64,000 nucleotides of DNA from Muraenolepis orangiensis (taxonomy: Eukaryota > Chordata > Actinopteri > Gadiformes > Muraenolepididae): contig JANIIK010000774.1 in assembly GCA_027704905.1 (NCBI GenBank), forward strand, positions 52,501-116,500, written 5' to 3'. Below the pieces are notes generated by a model. That model searched no databases. It had not been told where the DNA came from and saw nothing but the letters and a program-made list of their open reading frames with translations. Positions 22,148 to 33,300 of this stretch are shown here, piece by piece (position 1 is the first letter of the stretch; each line of letters opens with the position of its first letter). Made by a program: the position numbers and the translations under genes.

Positions 22148-23354
22148 GTATCCCCCCCCTGAGGGGAGGCACCGGACGACCGCCGGAGAGCCCCGGGTTC
22201 TCAGGATATCGCCCCCGACGTCGATCATCGGCAGAGAGGGGTCCGCGAGACAGGAAGGGGTCCTCCTCGGGAGCTGGTGGGGTCCTCCTTGGGAGCTGGT
22301 GGGGGGTCCTCCTCGGGGGCAGGTGGGGTCCTCGGGAGCAGGTGGGGGTCATCCTCGGGAGCAGGTGTAGCCACGGAGCAGATGTGGAACCAGCCCGGGA
22401 AAACAATGGGCTCGGAACCACGAGGTGCTGGTGTAGCCACAGAGCTGAGGTGGAACCAGCCCGGAAAACGATGGGCTCGGAACCACCAGGAGCTGGTGGG
22501 GTCCTCGAGGGCAGGTGTAGCCACGGAGGAGATGTGGAACCAGCCCGGGAAACGATGGGCTCGGGACCACCAGGAGCTGGTGGGGTCCTCGAGGGCAGCT
22601 GTAGCCACGGAGCAGATGTGGTACCAGCCCGGGAAACGATGGGCTCGGAACCACAAGGTGCTGGCGTAGCCACGGAGCTAGCCTGAGAGCGAGCGACACG
22701 AGGAGTTTGCCTGGAAGTGGGGAGCTAGAGACATGGGGAGCTAGCCTGGAAACTAGGAGCTAGAGACACGGGGAGCTAGCCTGGACGCTAGGAGCTGGGG
22801 ACACACAGGGCTAGCCTGGAAACAAGGAGCTAGAGACACAGGGAGCTAGCCTAGAAGCTAGGAGCTGGGGACACAGGGAGCTAGCCTGGGAGCTAGGAAA
22901 CTGGAGACAAAGGGAGGTAGGAACTGGAGACAAAGGGAGCTAGTCTGGGAGCTAGGAACTGGAGACAAAGGGAGCTAGGAAACTGGAGACAAAGGGAGCT
23001 AGCCTGGGAGCTAGGAAACTGGAGACAAAGGGAGCTAGCCTGTAAGCTAGGAACTGGAGACACAGGGAGCTAGCCTGGAAACTAGGAACTGGAGACAAAG
23101 GGTGCTAGCCTGGAAGCTAGGAAACTGGAGACAAAGGGTGCTAGTCTGGGAGCTAGGAACTGGAGACAAAGGGAGCTAGCCTGAAAGCTAGGAACTGGAG
23201 AAACAGGGAGCTAGCCTGGGAGCAAGGAACTGGAGACAAAGGGAGCTATCCTGGGAGCTAGGAACAGGAGACACAGGGAGCTAGCATAACTCGGGTGGTG
23301 TCCCACTCCCCGCTTCTGGGATCCCGGCTTGGCTCAATCTTGGCTAGACCATTC
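22148..23354 (-). mobile_element. Internal region of the LTR element, two minisatellites, no pol
   Basis: Next to the left LTR there is AGGGGGGGGATAC on the - strand, a polypurine tract that sets the orientation. From about 22370 to 22680 an 80-bp GC-rich unit (GGAACCAGCCCGGGAAACG) repeats. From about 22700 to 23285 a 33-bp unit (GGGAGCTAGCCTGGAAGC) repeats some 17 times. Next to the right LTR the - strand reads TGGTCTAGCCAAGATTGAG, a possible primer-binding site. No protease, RT or integrase motif is found. It would need enzymes from a partner. Confidence 0.75.
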
Positions 23355-23868
23355 TGTTGGGACCCAACGAGACCGGCGAGCCAAATGTGCCAGAGAACCC
23401 AAAAGAAGAGACACGGACACTCAAAACAACAGATAATGTCTTTACTGGAAATCCAATAAACACAAAAACACAACAGGGTAGGGTTGGATTGGTTACGTGG
23501 TGTGGACGACACAGGGAGAGGGTCCAGAGGGTGGTACGCAGAGACAAAGGGTCCTTGGGGCGGGGGGGGAGGTTGGACGAGACGTAGTCGGAGCTGGAGA
23601 CAAGTAGTCCAAGGTACTCAAGCGGAAGGGAGCCATATGGTTCACAGTGAACTCGCCCCTGACGTCGGTCTTCGGCAGATGGTTCCCAACGGTCTCGCTC
23701 CGATGTCGGTCTTAGTCAGGATGGTTCTCGGTGAAGTGTGCAATGGTCTAGCACCGACGTCGGTCTTCAACAGCCTTAAGTAGGGAAGATCCCAGGTGTT
23801 CATTGGCCTCAGCAGGCCTGATTATGATGGGAAACACCTGGGATCAATTAGAGCGCGGGGGCACAACA
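23355..23868 (-). mobile_element. LTR of the non-autonomous retrotransposon (5' LTR in element orientation)
   Basis: 514 bp, about 95 percent like 21683-22147 apart from a 9-bp and a 42-bp length difference. The ends TGTTG and CAACA are inverted. No exact target duplication was seen at the outer flanks (AGCAA and ACAAG). Confidence 0.82.
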
Positions 23869-23890
23869 ACAAGTAGTAGTAGTAGTGTTG

Positions 23891-23921
<31 letters not shown>

Positions 23922-23967
23922 ACAGTAGTAGTAGACAGTAGTAGTAGTAGTAGTGTTGTTAGTAGTG

Positions 23968-23998
<31 letters not shown>

Positions 23999-24089
23999 AC
24001 AGTAGTAGTAGTAGTAGTGTTGGTAGTAGTAGTAGTAGTAGTAGAAGTAGTAGACAGTAGTAGTAGTAGTAGTAGTGTTGTTAGTAGTG

Positions 24090-24134
<45 letters not shown>

Positions 24135-24195
24135 TTGGTAGTAGTAGTGTTGGTAGTAGTAGTGGTAGTAGTGGTAGTAATAGTAGTGAGGAAGT
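23869..24195. repeat. (AGT)n trinucleotide array 5
   Basis: Includes a 100-bp repeat block containing AGACAGTAGTAG. Probably the continuation of array 4. Confidence 0.95.
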
Positions 24196-24298
24196 GGGTG
24201 TTGTTTGTTTGCGGCTCGGTTGCTAAAATATCTTGTATCTGGTTAGTAAAAAAAAGTTGTAAAAAAGTTTTTTTTGTTGTGTTGTTTTTTAATGTTAG

Positions 24299-24397
24299 GA
24301 ACCGACCTCACGGTAACCACAGCAGCTTCTCGTCCTCGAGTCACGTCCCACCACCGACTCCGTCCCCCGGCTTCAGCAGTGGGACACACTGCGGCAG
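24299..24397 (+). CDS. Possible small exon of the SARAF-like gene
   Basis: A pyrimidine-rich run (GTTGTTTTTTAATGTTAG) ends in AG at 24297-24298. Then come 99 GC-rich bases and a donor-like CAG|GTACG at 24398. The length is a multiple of three. Phase 1 on both sides agrees with the phase of the 15015 donor and of the 48473 acceptor. In one frame it gives a Ser/Pro-rich peptide with TPSPGFSSG, like the repeated PGF motifs in the SARAF tail. In the phase-compatible frame no similarity is obvious. It could therefore be a frame-broken exon or chance. Confidence 0.35.
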
Positions 24398-24423
24398 GTA
24401 CGACGACGACAACAGACGGAGCA

Positions 24424-24463
24424 TTATTGAGCATTTCACCACAAGTGGTGAAATGCTCAATAA
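24424..24463. repeat. Perfect 19-bp hairpin
   Basis: Arms TTATTGAGCATTTCACCAC and its exact reverse complement with a 2-base loop. Confidence 0.92.
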
Positions 24464-24473
24464 GCCCATTTAA

Positions 24474-24989
24474 GGTCGACTCCCGTATTAGTTAATACAG
24501 TATCGACTCTCGTATTAACTAATACGGTATCGACTCCCGTATAAACAAATACGTATTAGTTAATACGGGAGTCGATACCGTATTAATTTGTGTGCGTCGA
24601 ATACACTTTTTTACCGTTTTCACACTGGGCTTAAATACGGTATTCGCGGCTGCGCTAGTACAACTAGTTTCGCTTCGCTTTTGCTTTCACACTGGCAAGT
24701 AATACCCAACTAGTGCGTATTAACTTATACCGTTTTCACACTGCATACGGTATCGACTCCCGTATTAGTTAATAACGGGAGTCGATACCGTATTAGTTAG
24801 TGGACATCGAATACACTATGTTCACACTTTCTTCTGATTCGCGATTCGTTCACACACACGATTAGAGAAGCGAATGCGCATTCAATTAGGAGACTGGTTA
24901 AGTTTTGTGTGAAGTGAAAGTAATGCACATTAAAGATTCTATTCACACACACACAGGGAAGCGAAACCCCCAAATAGTTTGATTGCTTT
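24474..24989. mobile_element. Foldback MITE-like element, left half
   Basis: It contains two hairpins: 24500-24526 with 24552-24578, one mismatch; and 24745-24793, one-base indel. Both are built from GGTATCGACTCCCGTATTA. A third motif, ACTAGTTTCGCTTCGCTTTT (about 24664), recurs inverted at about 48377-48409 beyond the provirus. The retrovirus and a hAT element therefore look nested in it. No transposase is seen. The element family is not recognised. Confidence 0.6.
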
Positions 24990-24993
24990 GCAC

Positions 24994-25777
24994 TGTAGTG
25001 TATTTTTATACCCTTATTATAATCTAAAACACTGTCTTTTGATCCTCTTTACATTGCAGTAGGTGGCTACAGCATAATCTGCTGGTGGACCCCAAGGCCC
25101 ACTAGGACATAGAGATGTGTTGAGATGTTCCAGATGTGTAGGTGTTGGTGTGCCTTCAGGCCCTTATAAGGTGCCTTTAGGGGGTTTTCAACGGTATCCT
25201 ACGGGATGTAACATGAGTTATAGCCGTAGGGAGTAGTGCCGTGGGGGACGTTTGACCAATAAGAATTAAGTGTTGTACAAGCCACGGAATGTGTGAAAAT
25301 ATATACTGGGTAATAAGGTGTAGTGTATTTTTATACACTGAGTATAAAACTAAAACGTTATCTGTGATATCTGTATACATTGTAAGGACCATGCATGTTG
25401 AGGAATGCGACCCCCTGATTGCCAGAGATAAGACCAACAGGCATTGCCAAATACGACCCCCTGGGGGGTTTGAGACATAAACTTGTGACGTGACAATGAA
25501 GACACCGTGACCAACCAGAGTGCTGGTTGTACCTCTCAGACCAATAGTATTAAGTTGATGTTTGTTACTTTGACCACTAGGAGTAGTGGATGTTTTATGA
25601 TGCTATTGTCTATATAATGTTTGGTAAAGGAGCGCGTCGCCAGTCCTGCGAATTGGCACGGCAGGCTCCATCTCGTTGCAACTGATGAATTTGATGCTTT
25701 GTTCAATAAACACCTTGACCTTAGTATCCGGACCTCTGAGAAAGATTCTTATTCCACCGAGTAGAAATTATACTACA
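24994..25777 (+). mobile_element. Provirus 5' LTR
   Basis: 784 bp, TG...CA ends. By eye it is identical to 46990-47773 except at 25049 and 25645. A TATATAA box lies at 25611-25617 and AATAAA at 25705-25710, so U3, R and U5 are in order. GCAC precedes it (24990-24993) and also follows the 3' LTR, a 4-bp target duplication as in gamma-type retroviruses. The first 65 bp are repeated in diverged form inside U3 at about 25318. Confidence 0.96.
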
Positions 25778-25780
25778 TAT

Positions 25781-25798
25781 TGGCGTCACGAACAGGAT
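25781..25798 (+). promoter_or_regulatory. Primer-binding site
   Basis: TGGCGTCACGAACAGGAT begins three bases after the LTR end, the position where a tRNA 3' end anneals to prime minus-strand synthesis. The tRNA species was not assigned. Confidence 0.75.
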
Positions 25799-25879
25799 TT
25801 GGTTAAAACGATTGTTGACCAGCTGCTGTCGGTGAAGCGAGCGCACGTGGGCACCGGCAACTGATCAGGCCGGGGTTTG

Positions 25880-25887
25880 AGGTAAGC
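25880..25887 (+). promoter_or_regulatory. Candidate major splice donor of the provirus
   Basis: GAG|GTAAGC at 25879-25887, about 100 bases after the primer site, is a near-consensus 5' splice site placed as expected for making subgenomic env RNA. Confidence 0.45.
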
Positions 25888-26740
25888 TCTAAACATCTTC
25901 CTCAAAGCGCTTAAGTGCGTCTGCTTATATTGACTATGATTAAGGCTATGGTTAACGGTTGACCAAATCGAAAAGGACCTTTGGGTCTATTGGATGGAAT
26001 AGAATACTTTATATGTCCGCTAAATTTTAAAGTGGGAGTACCACTATAAAACTGTAGTGTAGGAGTACCACTTAGAAACGTTAATGTGGGAGCACCACTA
26101 TAAACTAATAGTTTGTCGAGTGGGAGTACCACTATAAACGACCCCTTTCCTACTAAGCCCAATGGGTTTGTGTGATAACACTAGGGGCCAGGTAGTTTGA
26201 TATTTTTCCTTTGCTAAAATACAAATATACCTACTGCCCATAGGAAACGCGTAGTAGCTATTAACCAGAATCTTATCAGATTGGTTAAAGTGAAGAGGTA
26301 GCGGGAAACCACTACTTGGGCTCAGGTAATCCGACTTCATATCAATGATGTGGATTCGAATGAGACAAACCTATCCTAGGACTTAAGATAAGACACTAGG
26401 TTACGAGTACCTAAAACCAGGCGTTCACGGAAGAAACTGTGAAGCTGCTCAATTTAATCTAATGATGAGTTAAAGTGATTATGTAGCTTTGAAAACGTAT
26501 TGATTCAAAGTGGGAAAAGAATTTTCGCAAGGACGCTTGTTATTTTCGGGGATCCATAGGGATTATGGGGGGTATTTCTTATACAGAGTAACGGGCGAAG
26601 AAGTGGCAATAAAGTCCACTAGGAGTTGTGTTTTATGTAATGTAAATGTAAATGTATTTGTCGGTTTAACCAAGGGGGTGTAAACTGGTGATTAAATGTT
26701 ATGTAAAATTGGCTTTGGAGGATACTAAAGAACACATGGT
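25888..26740 (+). other. Provirus leader, unique part
   Basis: No open frame of note. A GTGGGAGTACCACTATAAAC motif repeats three to four times at about 26030-26140. The leader goes on to the gag start at 36120, with later insertions. Confidence 0.55.
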
Positions 26741-26891
26741 ATATGTTACACATGTGGTGGTTCTTTGTGATATTGTAGGCCTTGTTAGCATATGTGGGCC
26801 TTTGTGGACCTCGTGGTTGTTTCATGGACCATGTGGTGGTTCTTTGTGATGCTGTAGGCCTTGGTAGCACACGTGGTAAATTGTGGGCCTT
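26741..26891. repeat. About 85-bp tandem repeat of the leader, left part
   Basis: Units with GTGGTTCTTTGTGATATTG and TGGACCTCGTGGTTG. Continued at 33793-34010 after the LINE insertions. Confidence 0.85.
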
Positions 26892-27200
26892 TCAGATTCA
26901 GATTCAGATTCAGATAACTTTATTAATCCCGAGGGAAATTAAGGTGCAACAGTTGACACAGAGGGAATAAATGCACACACAAAATACTAATACCTAAGCT
27001 AAAAAACAAAACAACAACTAACTAAATAAAACTATTATAAACAAAAATAATTCTAAATGAAGTCTAAATGTATTGATAAATGAAGATAAATTTACAGTAT
27101 TATTACAAAAAATGTATCTTCATTTATCAATACATTTAGACTTCATTTAGAATTATTTTTGTTTATAATAGTTTAGATAAATTTACAGTATTATTATTAC
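26892..27200 (-). mobile_element. 3' end of the CR1/Rex1-type LINE, separated by a nested LINE
   Basis: On the - strand it ends AATTTCCCTCGGGATTAATA then (ATCTGA)n, a standard 3' tail for this LINE group. It continues the 3'UTR of the element whose ORF lies at 30609-33677. The + strand LINE at 27201-30389 landed inside this UTR, leaving TATTATTAC on both sides (27192-27200 and 30390-30398). Confidence 0.8.
27029..27174. repeat. 60-bp perfect inverted repeat in the LINE 3'UTR
   Basis: The arms 27029-27088 and 27115-27174 are reverse complements over 60 bases with a 26-base spacer. GATAAATTTACAGTATTATTA follows each arm. Confidence 0.9.
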
Positions 27201-30200
27201 GGAGGAGAAGACGACAGCCTCCACGCGGCCTCCTCTGCAAGTAACGAGAGATGGTGAAAGACCAACTCGTGAAACCAATGTCGCCACCCAATCATCGTCA
27301 AGCTGACAGACCAAGGCGTAAAAAGTCGGGGGGATGCAAGTCCACGCCAGGACGGGTATCCATCCCGACGGTCGACCACCAAGGTCTGGCAGTGCTCCAG
27401 CTAAACGTAGAGGGCCTCACCAACGCCAAACTCGAGATCATAAGTCACCTCGCCGACTCCCACAAGGTTGCAGCTGTCCTCCTACAGGAAACCCACTGTA
27501 TGGTTGAAGACACCCTCAAGCTGCCCGGGTTCCACCTAGCTGGTTCCATCCTCAGCAGACATCACGGTATTGCGACCTTTGTGAGGTCTGATCTGGGGTG
27601 GACAGCCACTGGCCAATCTCCACCAAGTGCCAGCGTTGAGTGGCTGTCCACCAAGATACAGGCAACAACTGTTGTAAATGTGTACAAGCCTCCACCATCT
27701 ACACTGACCGTGTCGGCCCTCCCGCTTGCCCAGGCACCCGCCATCTATGCAGGGGACTTTAACTGCCAGCACACTGACTGGGGATACTCCCACACTACAC
27801 CAGACGGAGAGACGCTGTGTGAGTGGGCCTCCAACGCCAATGCTCAGCTCCTGTTCGACCCCAAAGAGCCACCAAGTTTCCACTCTTCAAGATGGAACAC
27901 CTTCACCAACCCAGACCTCGCATTTGCTGTATGCCACAACAGCGACCCAATTCCGGAGAGACAGGTCATCGATAGGTTCCCCCGGTCACACCACCGACCG
28001 TCTGTCATCAAAGCCCCCTCACTGGTGCAGCCGGTAGAGGGTAAACCTGTCCGTAGGTGGAACTTCCGGAAGGCCAACTGGCAGGCATTCACCACGGAGA
28101 CAGAGAGAACATCAGCCTGTCTCCCGGACCCAGACATTGCTGATGTGGACTCAGCATATGCAGCCTACTGCGAAGTTCTCCTAAGTGCAGCAAAGAAGAC
28201 GATCCCTCGCGGCTACAATGCGAGCTACATCCCGGGCTGGGACGAAGAGTGCAACCACCTACTGCGTGAACATCAGCAGGCTGGCTCAAGGGAGGATGTG
28301 GAAGCGACTGCAACGGCACTACTCCACAAGCTGGACGCCACCCGAAGGGCCAGATGGACTGAAACCGTTGAGTCAATCGATTTCACCCATTCCAGCCGTA
28401 AGGCGTGGCAGACCATCAACCAGCTCACTGGCAGGAAAACAACACCCCCCAAGTGCCCTGTGACAGCAGATGCCATTGCAGCCCAGCTCCTGAAGAACAG
28501 CCAATTCCAAGGTTCAGATAAGAACTTCGCCCGCTCTACACTGTGCGAGATATCTTCCCTCTCTAGGGCATCCAGTGTCGATGTTGACATGTCCGGACAG
28601 TTTTCAACAGCTGAACTTAGGGCGGCCATCGGCAACCTTAGGCAAGGCAAGTCCCCGGGGCATGACAACATCCACCCAGAGTTCGTGACCCACCAGAGTG
28701 AGACAACATCTGCCTGGCTGTGCTCTTTTTTCTCATCCTGCTTCCAGAGGTCCAAACTGCCGAAGACCTGGCGCCGTGCTGCTGTTATTGCCCTGCTGAA
28801 ACCAGGCAAAACTGCGGAAGACCCTAAGGCCTACAGACCCATCTCGCTGCTCTGCGTCCCATTCAAGATACTGGAGAGGATGATCCTCAGCCGCATAGAG
28901 CCAGTAGTGGACCCACAGCTTCCAAGGGAACAGGCTGGTTTCCGGCGGGGCAGGTCAACAGTAGATCAGGTAACCCTGCTCACCCAGGACATCGAGGACA
29001 GCTTTCAGGCCAAAGAGAAAGTTGGGGTTGTGTTGCTTGACCTAACAGCCGCATATGACACCGTCTGGCACCGTGGACTTCACCTGAAGCTGCTGAGGAC
29101 TATCCCAGACCGGCATATGGTGAAGTTCATAATGGAGATGCTGTCCAACCGCAGCTTCATTCTCCGAACCAGCGATGGCCAGCGAAGCAGACTGAGGAGA
29201 TTGAGAAACGGGGTGCCACAGGGGTCTGTCCTCTCACCACTGCTGTTCAATATTTACATCCACGACCTCCCGGAGACAACATCCAGACAATATGGTTACG
29301 CGGATGATCTGGCCATCATGTTGCGTCGAACAACATGGTCAGCGGTGGAACAGGGTCTCAACCAGGACATGAGCATCTTGGCTGCCTACCTGCGCAAGTG
29401 GCGTCTGCAGCTCAGTACTGGGAAGACTGTGTCGGCCGCATACCACCTGTGCAACGGAGAGGCCAAAAGGGAACTGTCGGTGTCCGTCGACAACAAGCGT
29501 CTGGAGCACCAACTAGCCCCCAAGTACCTCGGTGTTCGGCTGGACAGGACACTGTCCTACAAACGGCACCTTGAGGACGTGAGAGCCAAAGTGACAGCAA
29601 GGGTCTCGCTTATCCGCCGCCTTGCTGGCACAACCTGGGGTGCCTCCGCCAGGACACTACGAATCTCCACACAAGCCCTGGTGTTCTCTGCTGCCGAATA
29701 CTGCGCCCCAGTCTGGAGTAGAAGCCCACATGTGAAGAAGGTTGATCCTATCATCAACAATGCCCTTCGGATCATAACCGGTTGCCTAAAGCCCACCCCC
29801 GTGTCCTACCTGCCAGTCCTAGCGGGAATTGCCCCGGCCGGTCTCCGACGAGAGGCCGCTATCCTCGCACTTGCAAGGAAAGCCCAAGAACATGACTGGC
29901 ATATCCTGCATGAAACAACAACAAAGGCAGCGCCCCCAAGCAGACTCAAGTCCCGTCACCCCTACAACAGGACAGCACAAGAGATGCTTGGTTCCATCCC
30001 TGAGGACCTGTCTACAAGGGCATGGCTAGCAACTTCCTGGAAGCAGGAATGGGAGTCGGCTGAGCCCACACGTCTGCACCATCACATCCAAGATCCGGGA
30101 GATGGAGTCGAAGGAGAACATCTACCACGCCGGCATTGGACCCTGCTGAACCGCCTCCGTACTGGGGTTGGTCGCTTCAAAGCGTCCATGAAGGAGTGGG

Positions 30201-30389
30201 GCCTGGCAGACAGCGCAGTATGTGAGTGTGGCGAGCCTGAGCAGACTGCCGACCACATAATCACCACCTGTCCTCTGTACAGACCTCCTTCAGAGGCTGG
30301 CCTCTTCCATGTGGGACCAGAGACGAGAGCGTGGCTTTGTGACACTGAGCTGGACATATGATGATGATACACGAAAGAAGAAGAAGAAG
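27201..30389 (+). mobile_element. Intact LINE (Nimb/I/jockey-like), nested insertion
   Basis: About 3.2 kb, GC-rich against its surroundings. It has a short 5'UTR, one long ORF and an (AAG)n tail (30374-30389). A 9-bp duplication TATTATTAC flanks it. It lies in opposite orientation inside the 3'UTR of another LINE, which itself lies in the provirus leader. Confidence 0.88.
27251..30361 (+). CDS. LINE ORF2: endonuclease, reverse transcriptase and C-terminal knuckle
   Basis: 1036 uninterrupted codons. The APE-type endonuclease (about residues 50-260) shows QLNVEGLTNAK, LLQETHC and YAGDFNCQHTDWG. Its last block reads SHHRPS where most relatives have SDH, so one catalytic-site Asp is changed. 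RT (about 480-760) shows motif A VVLLDLTAAYDTVWH, motif B NGVPQGSVLSPLLF and motif C YGYADDLAIM. Near the end CECGEPEQTADHIITTCP is a CCHC-type knuckle. The full frame and target duplication suggest a recent insertion. The first Met at 27251 is taken as the start. No separate ORF1 is present, so it may be slightly 5' truncated. Clade assignment is from memory. Confidence 0.92.
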   Translation: MVKDQLVKPMSPPNHRQADRPRRKKSGGCKSTPGRVSIPTVDHQGLAVLQLNVEGLTNAKLEIISHLADSHKVAAVLLQETHCMVEDTLKLPGFHLAGSILSRHHGIATFVRSDLGWTATGQSPPSASVEWLSTKIQATTVVNVYKPPPSTLTVSALPLAQAPAIYAGDFNCQHTDWGYSHTTPDGETLCEWASNANAQLLFDPKEPPSFHSSRWNTFTNPDLAFAVCHNSDPIPERQVIDRFPRSHHRPSVIKAPSLVQPVEGKPVRRWNFRKANWQAFTTETERTSACLPDPDIADVDSAYAAYCEVLLSAAKKTIPRGYNASYIPGWDEECNHLLREHQQAGSREDVEATATALLHKLDATRRARWTETVESIDFTHSSRKAWQTINQLTGRKTTPPKCPVTADAIAAQLLKNSQFQGSDKNFARSTLCEISSLSRASSVDVDMSGQFSTAELRAAIGNLRQGKSPGHDNIHPEFVTHQSETTSAWLCSFFSSCFQRSKLPKTWRRAAVIALLKPGKTAEDPKAYRPISLLCVPFKILERMILSRIEPVVDPQLPREQAGFRRGRSTVDQVTLLTQDIEDSFQAKEKVGVVLLDLTAAYDTVWHRGLHLKLLRTIPDRHMVKFIMEMLSNRSFILRTSDGQRSRLRRLRNGVPQGSVLSPLLFNIYIHDLPETTSRQYGYADDLAIMLRRTTWSAVEQGLNQDMSILAAYLRKWRLQLSTGKTVSAAYHLCNGEAKRELSVSVDNKRLEHQLAPKYLGVRLDRTLSYKRHLEDVRAKVTARVSLIRRLAGTTWGASARTLRISTQALVFSAAEYCAPVWSRSPHVKKVDPIINNALRIITGCLKPTPVSYLPVLAGIAPAGLRREAAILALARKAQEHDWHILHETTTKAAPPSRLKSRHPYNRTAQEMLGSIPEDLSTRAWLATSWKQEWESAEPTRLHHHIQDPGDGVEGEHLPRRHWTLLNRLRTGVGRFKASMKEWGLADSAVCECGEPEQTADHIITTCPLYRPPSEAGLFHVGPETRAWLCDTELDI

Positions 30390-30398
30390 TATTATTAC

Positions 30399-33300
30399 AG
30401 TAATACGTAGGTATATACAATACACAACAATACGTATAGTGCAAATTGGCAGTAATAATATATTAATAAATAACTCAACTGAAAAGTGACATGTGAAAAG
30501 TGAAAAGTGAAAAGTGAATTCGGATTTGAAATAGAATTTACAGTGCAAAGTACAATGAGATGATTACAGTGCGTTGACCAAAAAATAATAATAATAAGTA
30601 CGTTGGCCTCAGGTCACTGAGTCTCCACTGTCCCTCTCACGACCCGAGGTAGAGGAATTAAAGAGTCTAATGGCCACAGGAAGAAAGGACTTCCTATGGC
30701 GTTCTGTGGTGCACCTGGGTGGAATGAGTCTGTTGCTAAAGGTGCTTCTATATGAGGTCAGCACCTGATGGAGAGGGTGAGAGTTGTTGTCAAGGATACT
30801 ACGCAGCTTGCGCAGCATCCTTCTCTCAGACACCACCAACAAGGAGTCCAGCTGGACCCCCAGGACAGCGCCAGCCTTCCTGACAATCCTGCTGATCTTG
30901 TTGGCGTCTGCTGATCTCAACCTGCTTCCCCAGCACACGACTCCGGAGAAGATGGCACTGGCTACCACCGACTGGTAGAACACATTCAGCATCTTGTTGC
31001 AAACGTTGAAGGACCGGAGCCTCCGCAGGAAGTAAAGACGGCTCTGGCCCTTCTTGTAAACAGCCTCAGAGTTCTTGGCCCAGACCAGTTTGTTGTCCAG
31101 ATGAACTCCCAGGTATTTATATTCCTGGACAGCTTCAGCGGACACACCCTTGATGGAAATGGGTGTGTGTGTTGATTTCCTCCTGCGGAAGTCCACCACC
31201 ATCTCCTTCGTCTTGTCAGTGTTGAGCTGCATATGGTTCAGCTCACACCACTCAACGAAGGAGTCCACGACGCCCCTGTACTCCTCATCGTTTCCCTCGC
31301 TGACACAACCAACAACTGCAGAGTCGTCCGAGAACTTCTGCAGATGGCAGGACACAGAGTTGTACTGGAAGTCTGAGGTGTACAGGGTGAACAGGAATGG
31401 GGAAAGAACAGTTCCCTGTGGAGCACCAGTGCTGCTGACCACAGTGTCAGACACATAGTCCTGCAGTCTGACAAACTGTGGACGACCCGTCAAATAGTCA
31501 GTAATCCAGGACACCAGGGAAGAGTCCACCTTCATCGCCGTCAGCTTACTCAACCGCAGGGCAGGCCGGATGGTGTTGAACGCACTGGAGAAGTCGAAAA
31601 ACATGATTCTCACAGTGCTCCCGGGTCTGTCCAAGTGGGCGTAGGCACAATGGAGCAGGAAGATGATGGCGTCCTCCACTCCCAGTTTCGGCTGGTAGGC
31701 AAACTGAAGAGGGTCCAGCGATGATCTGACCAGGGGCCGAAGAAGCGTCAGGACCAGCCTCTCAAAGGATTTCGCCACGTGGGACGTCAGTGCCACCGGT
31801 CTGTAGTCGTTTGAGGTGCTGGGACGTGCCTTCTTCGGAACCGGCACCAGGCAGGATGTCTTCCACAGCACAGGGACCCTCTCCAGTCTCATGCTCAGGT
31901 TGAAGATGTACTGCAGGACTCCACTCAGCTGGGCAGCACATGTTTTGAGGACCCTCGGGCTGACGCCGTCAGGACCTGCAGCCTTGCCTGGATGGAGCCT
32001 GCACAGCACTTTCCTCACCTGCTCAGCTGTGAAGGTATGTGTGCCGTGTGTGGGGGCTGGAAGAGTCACTGTTGTGTTGATGGGGGAGGGGTGAGGTAGT
32101 GGTGGTGGGGGAGAGAGAACAGGTATGTTGATGCTGGAGAGGGACGGTGGGGGAGGGGGGACAGCAGGGCTGGGGGGCTGGAGGGGAATGGTTGTAGAGG
32201 GGCTGGGGGAGGGGGGGTAGACCGGAGCCCACTCATTGAATCTATTGAAAAACAAATTCAACTCGTTGGCCCGATCAGGACCCCCCCCTATTGTCTGGCT
32301 ACCAGGTTGTTTGTAGCCAGTGATGCTCCTCATGCCACTCCACACATCCTTCAGGTTGTTCTGCTGAAGTTTGTGCTCCAGCTTCCTCCTATAGTTGTCT
32401 TTGCCCTGCTGGATCCTCTCCTTCAGCTCCCTCTGAACCCGCCTCATCTGCTCCCTATCCCCATCTCTGAAGGCCCTCTTCTTCTCATTGAGCAGGACCT
32501 TGATGTCTCGGGTGACCCATGGCTTGTTGTTGGGGAAACAGCGTACAGTCTCTGTGGGAACAACACTGTCCACACAGAAGTTGATGTACCCTGTTATACA
32601 TTCCGTGAGATCATCAAGGTCCTCTCCATGCAAATCACAGAGGAAATCCCAGTCTGTTGACTCAAAGCAGCCCCGTAAGTCCTCATCGGCCTCCTGTGAC
32701 CATCTCCTCACAGTCCTTGTGGTCACAGGCAGCCGCTGTACTAGAGGCCTATACAGGGGCTGCAGGTGGATGAGGTTGTGGTCTGACCTTCCAAGAGGAG
32801 GAAGGGCAATGGCGCTGTATGCCTCCAGGTCCAGTGTCTTATTTTCCCTGGTGGGACAGTCCACAAACTGCTTGAAGGTGGGCAGTGTTGCAGCCAGGGT
32901 CACGTGGTTAAAGTCCCCAGATATCGCGATGAATGCATCAGGGTGCTGTGTCTGAAGTCTCGCGACGACGGAATGGGTGACGTCACACGCGAGCGCCGCG
33001 TTTGCCGACGGTGGAATGTAAACAATAACAAGAAGCACATGGGAGAACTCACGCGGCAGATAGTATGGCCGCAGACTCACGGCCAGCAGTTCAATGTCCG
33101 GGCTACACACACGTTCCTTCACAGTAACATGTCCAGGGTTACACCACTTGTTGTTAACGAGAATAGCAAGTCCCCCACCTTTCCTCTTGCCACTCTCACG
33201 GTGCGTCCTGTCCGCCCGGACGGTTAGAAAGCCGTCCACGGTAACATTGGAGTCCGGGGTGTCCTCGTTGAGCCACGTCTCCGTGAAACAAAGCACGCTG

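Noticed and set aside
22101..22699. Pro/Ser-rich frames of 100-200 codons inside the LTR element
   Set aside because: All three frames on both strands are open because of the 80-bp repeat; no gag-like feature.
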